NCBI RefSeq assembly: GCF_000350225.1
Contig: NW_005179318.1
Coordinates: forward strand, 35,939 to 99,938
Origin: Chondrus crispus
Taxonomy: Eukaryota > Rhodophyta > Florideophyceae > Gigartinales > Gigartinaceae
Length of the DNA stretch: 64,000 nucleotides
Direction of reading: 5' to 3'
Numbering within the stretch: position 1 is the first letter of the stretch; the number at the start of each line of letters is the position of its first letter. The notes under the pieces were generated by a model. That model saw only the letters and a list, made by a program, of their open reading frames with translations. It made no database searches and was not told the origin of the DNA. The position numbers and the translations under genes were made by a program. Shown here in pieces: positions 62,324-64,000 of the stretch.

Positions 62324-64000
62324 TGCTGTGACTGCGGAGAGCGTGGTCACTACAGAGGGGCAGCGGAGTGCAAGGAACCCAGCGCCTTCACCAAGAAAAA
62401 AAGGACGCGCCGAGACGCCAGTGATGGGGGCTCGGGGGGACATCCCTCGTTTTTTCGGAGAGGCTCTGGCGGCTGGTCAAACAGGCAAGCCTAGTCAGCC
62501 ACCCCGGAGCCACCTCGGATATTAATCCGAGAATCCCGGATCCAAATCCCATTATAGATCCGGGATGTCCCAGAAGTGTTGGAGGGATTGCTTGCGCCAC
62601 AGCCCTCTGGCACTGCCATCAACATTCCTTTCAAACTTCGAAATCTGGACTGTGAACCGTTCTTGCACGTATATGGCAAGAACTGTAGCGACGCCGAGGT
62701 CACTATTGCGGTTTGGGACCTCCCCGTGACCTAGATGAGTGAGACGGAGGCCAAAATCCCGTTCTACGTCACGAGAGGAGATGGGTTCCTGCTTCTGGGT
62801 AACGAAATCCTACACCGTTCGTACCAGCTTGGACCGGAAAACCTTTTGGTTATTCGGAAAGACGTGAGAAACTTCTCGTCAAAACGTCTCACGTTCAAGA
62901 CGTACACCGAACCTACAATGTCGAGTGACCCTGATGCGGCTCGCACGTTCCTTCTAGTCGTACCGCCCAAAACGTCCTCCTTTGTGACGTTCTTCTCCAC
63001 GGAAGTCTCATATGCGTCCAGCATCTCGCCGGCAGTAAACATGAACGCAAGGTTTCGATATGGCGGAATCGCCGGTCGTTTCGCCAACAAGCTTCATGGA
63101 TATTCACACCTTGCCTTTCAAGACATGGTGCCGCTGTGCCTTCGAGGAGGTGTGATGACTCCTGTGCTAAAACAAGCACTTCAGAGAGCCGTAGAGAAAG
63201 GCACTACCTGCAAGGAAACAGGCCGCCCACTCCAATCGCGGAAGATATCCTTCGGGAAGACACTCACCTCGTTCAGCCACCATGTCCAACTCGACTTCTT
63301 CTTTTGTGCGGAGTTTGAGAACGCCCCCATCTTGCACATGATGGATGTCCATACGGGGCATTCAGTGGCATCCCTGATGCGGACCCATGAGGTGCACGAA
63401 GCAGCTCGGTAGTTGGAAGTCGCATGGATAAACGTTCACGGTGCAACGTCAATTATATCGGGAGACATCGAGTTCTTTAACTCCCGTTTTGCTGACGCCC
63501 TAAGGTATTTCGCAATTCGTTTTGAACCCCGTCCAGCCCGACATCATAACAAACTCGGCGTTGTAGAGAGGAAGAATGCGGTTGTCCGTGTGCTAATCCA
63601 ACGTCTGCTGAAGGATGCGTCAAACTCTTCGGCGTGCATTGTCGACTCGTTCGAATGAAAAGACGTGGGCACACGTGCCGTGTACCTCAGCAACATTCTA
63701 TATGGAAGCAAGACACTAAGAAGCTTCGAGATGGCTTGGGGTTACACTCCGTCGCTTGTTGGTCTTCCCCAAGCAAAGCTGTCTGTTGATCTCATCACAG
63801 CGCATAACGAGCAAGTGGCATGAAGAGCTTTGAGGCTCCTCGATAAGTCTCGATGTCCACAAGTGGCTCAAGCCGAATAGCTATCACGTGATGACCCCGT
63901 GTATTGCTTCAAGAGAGGTCCCAAGTTTGGCTCGTGGGAACACGCGTACGTGCGGAACCTACAGCCTCACTTCGTGGTCCTTTCAAGGCGCCAAGACCAT
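62324..64000 (+). pseudogene. pol: Zinc knuckle, protease-like region and integrase of the copia-type element
   Basis: The knuckle is C-x2-C-x4-H-x6-C at 62324-62370. A region ending GDGFLLLGNEIL may be the end of the protease. The integrase zinc region is loose (HGYSH ... CKETGRP). The catalytic Asp is in QLDFFFC (about 63290), the second in ISGDIEFF (about 63462), and Glu in GVVERKN 33 residues later by my count. A GTRAVYLSNILYGSKTL-to-GYTPSLVGLP stretch follows. In-frame stops occur at about 63410, 63656 and 63820. The motif RPARHHNKLGVVERKN resembles the usual copia P-Q-Q-N-G-V-x-E-R box, with changes. Confidence 0.6.

Larger units (their letters stand above)
61108..64000 (+). mobile_element. 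Degenerate Ty1/copia-type retrotransposon, right end outside window
   Basis: Gag, zinc knuckle, a protease-like stretch and the integrase follow each other without an RT in between, which is the Ty1/copia order. Many stops and frame changes. No LTR recognised on the left. RT and RNase H should lie beyond 64000. Confidence 0.65.

Overview
The window is nuclear DNA from a eukaryote and is almost entirely a nest of transposable elements. The main content is Ty3/gypsy chromoviruses (integrases ending in chromodomains). There is also a CACTA-type DNA transposon with a tnp2-like transposase, a broken Crypton-like tyrosine-recombinase element, a short terminal-inverted-repeat element and a decayed Ty1/copia-type element. 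Only one likely host gene, a RING finger gene at 58.9 kb, stands in AT-rich DNA. I saw no rRNA, convincing tRNA or CRISPR. Long intronless ORFs, very dense LTR elements and the style of the transposase proteins suggest an intron-poor, repeat-rich genome. A florideophyte red alga is my best guess and a basidiomycete is the alternative; neither is proven by the sequence.

Layout. 1-5689: 3' half of chromovirus A (integrase end, chromodomain, a 595-aa antisense ORF, 3' LTR). 5690-6194: a fragment caught between two LTRs. 6195-7171: probable solo LTR. 7331-19593: CACTA element of about 12.3 kb with a 482-aa ORF, a small two-exon gene, fragments of two host genes (an ER-type HSP90 and an N-myristoyltransferase, tail to tail), the transposase and 220-bp subterminal repeats. 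19594-25688: chromovirus D, 5'-truncated, broken, with no antisense ORF. 26452-29755: Crypton-like remains interrupted at 27732-28790 by a TIR element. 30176-57648: chromovirus B, complete with LTRs and a perfect ACTCT target duplication, split by chromovirus C (38109-52770, opposite strand). 57649-60830: AT-rich DNA with the RING gene. 61108-64000: copia-type remains running off the window.

The most interesting system is a shared architecture in A, B and C. Each carries, between the end of pol and the 3' LTR, a long ORF on the strand opposite gag-pol, with its 5' end towards the 3' LTR. The A and C proteins are clearly homologous and the B protein is a distant relative. This implies an antisense accessory gene, probably transcribed from the 3' LTR, inherited by several chromovirus families. 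D lacks it. B and D also keep canonical -1 frameshift heptamers at the gag stop. B and C share an 18-nt primer-binding site. The LTRs of the different families share clusters of CACGTGT motifs.
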